Below are positions 6,014 to 6,028 of a stretch of 6,028 nt of DNA, piece after piece. The stretch is taken from assembly GCA_035454085.1 (NCBI GenBank), contig DAOTEJ010000115.1:1-6028 (forward strand). Direction: 5' to 3'. How positions within the stretch are numbered: position 1 is the first letter of the stretch; the number at the start of each line of letters is the position of its first letter. The translations under genes were made by a program, and so were the position numbers. Below the pieces are notes generated by a model. The model saw nothing but the letters and a program-made list of their open reading frames with translations, did no database searches and was not told where the DNA came from. The DNA comes from DAOTEJ01 sp035454085 (GTDB lineage: Bacteria; Pseudomonadota; Gammaproteobacteria; Burkholderiales; Burkholderiaceae_F).

Positions 6014-6018
6014 GGAAT

Positions 6019-6026
6019 CCTCTCCT
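6019..6026 (-). promoter_or_regulatory. Strong ribosome binding site of the DUF3302 gene
   Basis: The minus strand reads AGGAGAGG at 6026-6019, 5 bases before the ATG at 6013-6011. This supports the longer start with the extended basic n-region over the GTG at codon 19. The window ends 2 bases beyond, so the operon promoter and any gene upstream are out of view. Confidence 0.8.
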
Positions 6027-6028
6027 CG

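Overview
The window is strongly GC-rich and tightly packed, with a third-position G/C bias in every gene. It comes from a Gram-negative bacterium: it encodes an outer-membrane efflux channel, a periplasmic adaptor and the end of a PEP-CTERM protein. PEP-CTERM/exosortase systems occur mainly in GC-rich, biofilm- or exopolysaccharide-forming proteobacteria and related phyla. I would not go below 'proteobacterium-like'. A run of exactly 100 Ns (4199-4298) shows that this is a draft scaffold.

Layout. The + strand carries only the last 46 codons of a PEP-CTERM protein (1-141). Everything else is on the minus strand and reads right to left. A DUF3302 inner-membrane protein (6013-5426) overlaps by one base (TGATG) a HlyD/EmrA-type membrane fusion protein (5426 into the gap). 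After the gap comes a NodT/OprM-type outer-membrane factor that has lost its N-terminus (4198-3110). After 104 bp follows a 941-residue protein (3005-180) that joins a divergent class III nucleotide-cyclase domain, an NB-ARC (STAND) ATPase and TPR repeats. The cyclase-STAND gene and the PEP-CTERM gene converge on a 38-bp spacer that holds a perfect 9-bp stem, probably a shared terminator.

How the genes fit together. The DUF3302-HlyD pair matches the architecture of E. coli YiaW-YiaV and YibI-YibH. With the outer-membrane factor it forms an inner membrane-periplasm-outer membrane export path, but no energised pump (RND, MFS, ABC or FUSC) is visible. The cyclase-STAND protein has the layout of a signal-responsive regulator. 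Its position behind the export genes, with its own ribosome binding site, suggests but does not prove that it is co-transcribed or functionally linked.

The points most worth a second look are the pump-less three-part export cassette, the altered active-site signature of the cyclase domain, the long and probably periplasmic tail of the DUF3302 protein, and a 22-codon reading frame that overlaps the cyclase start. No RNA genes, insertion sequences, CRISPR arrays or phage features were seen.
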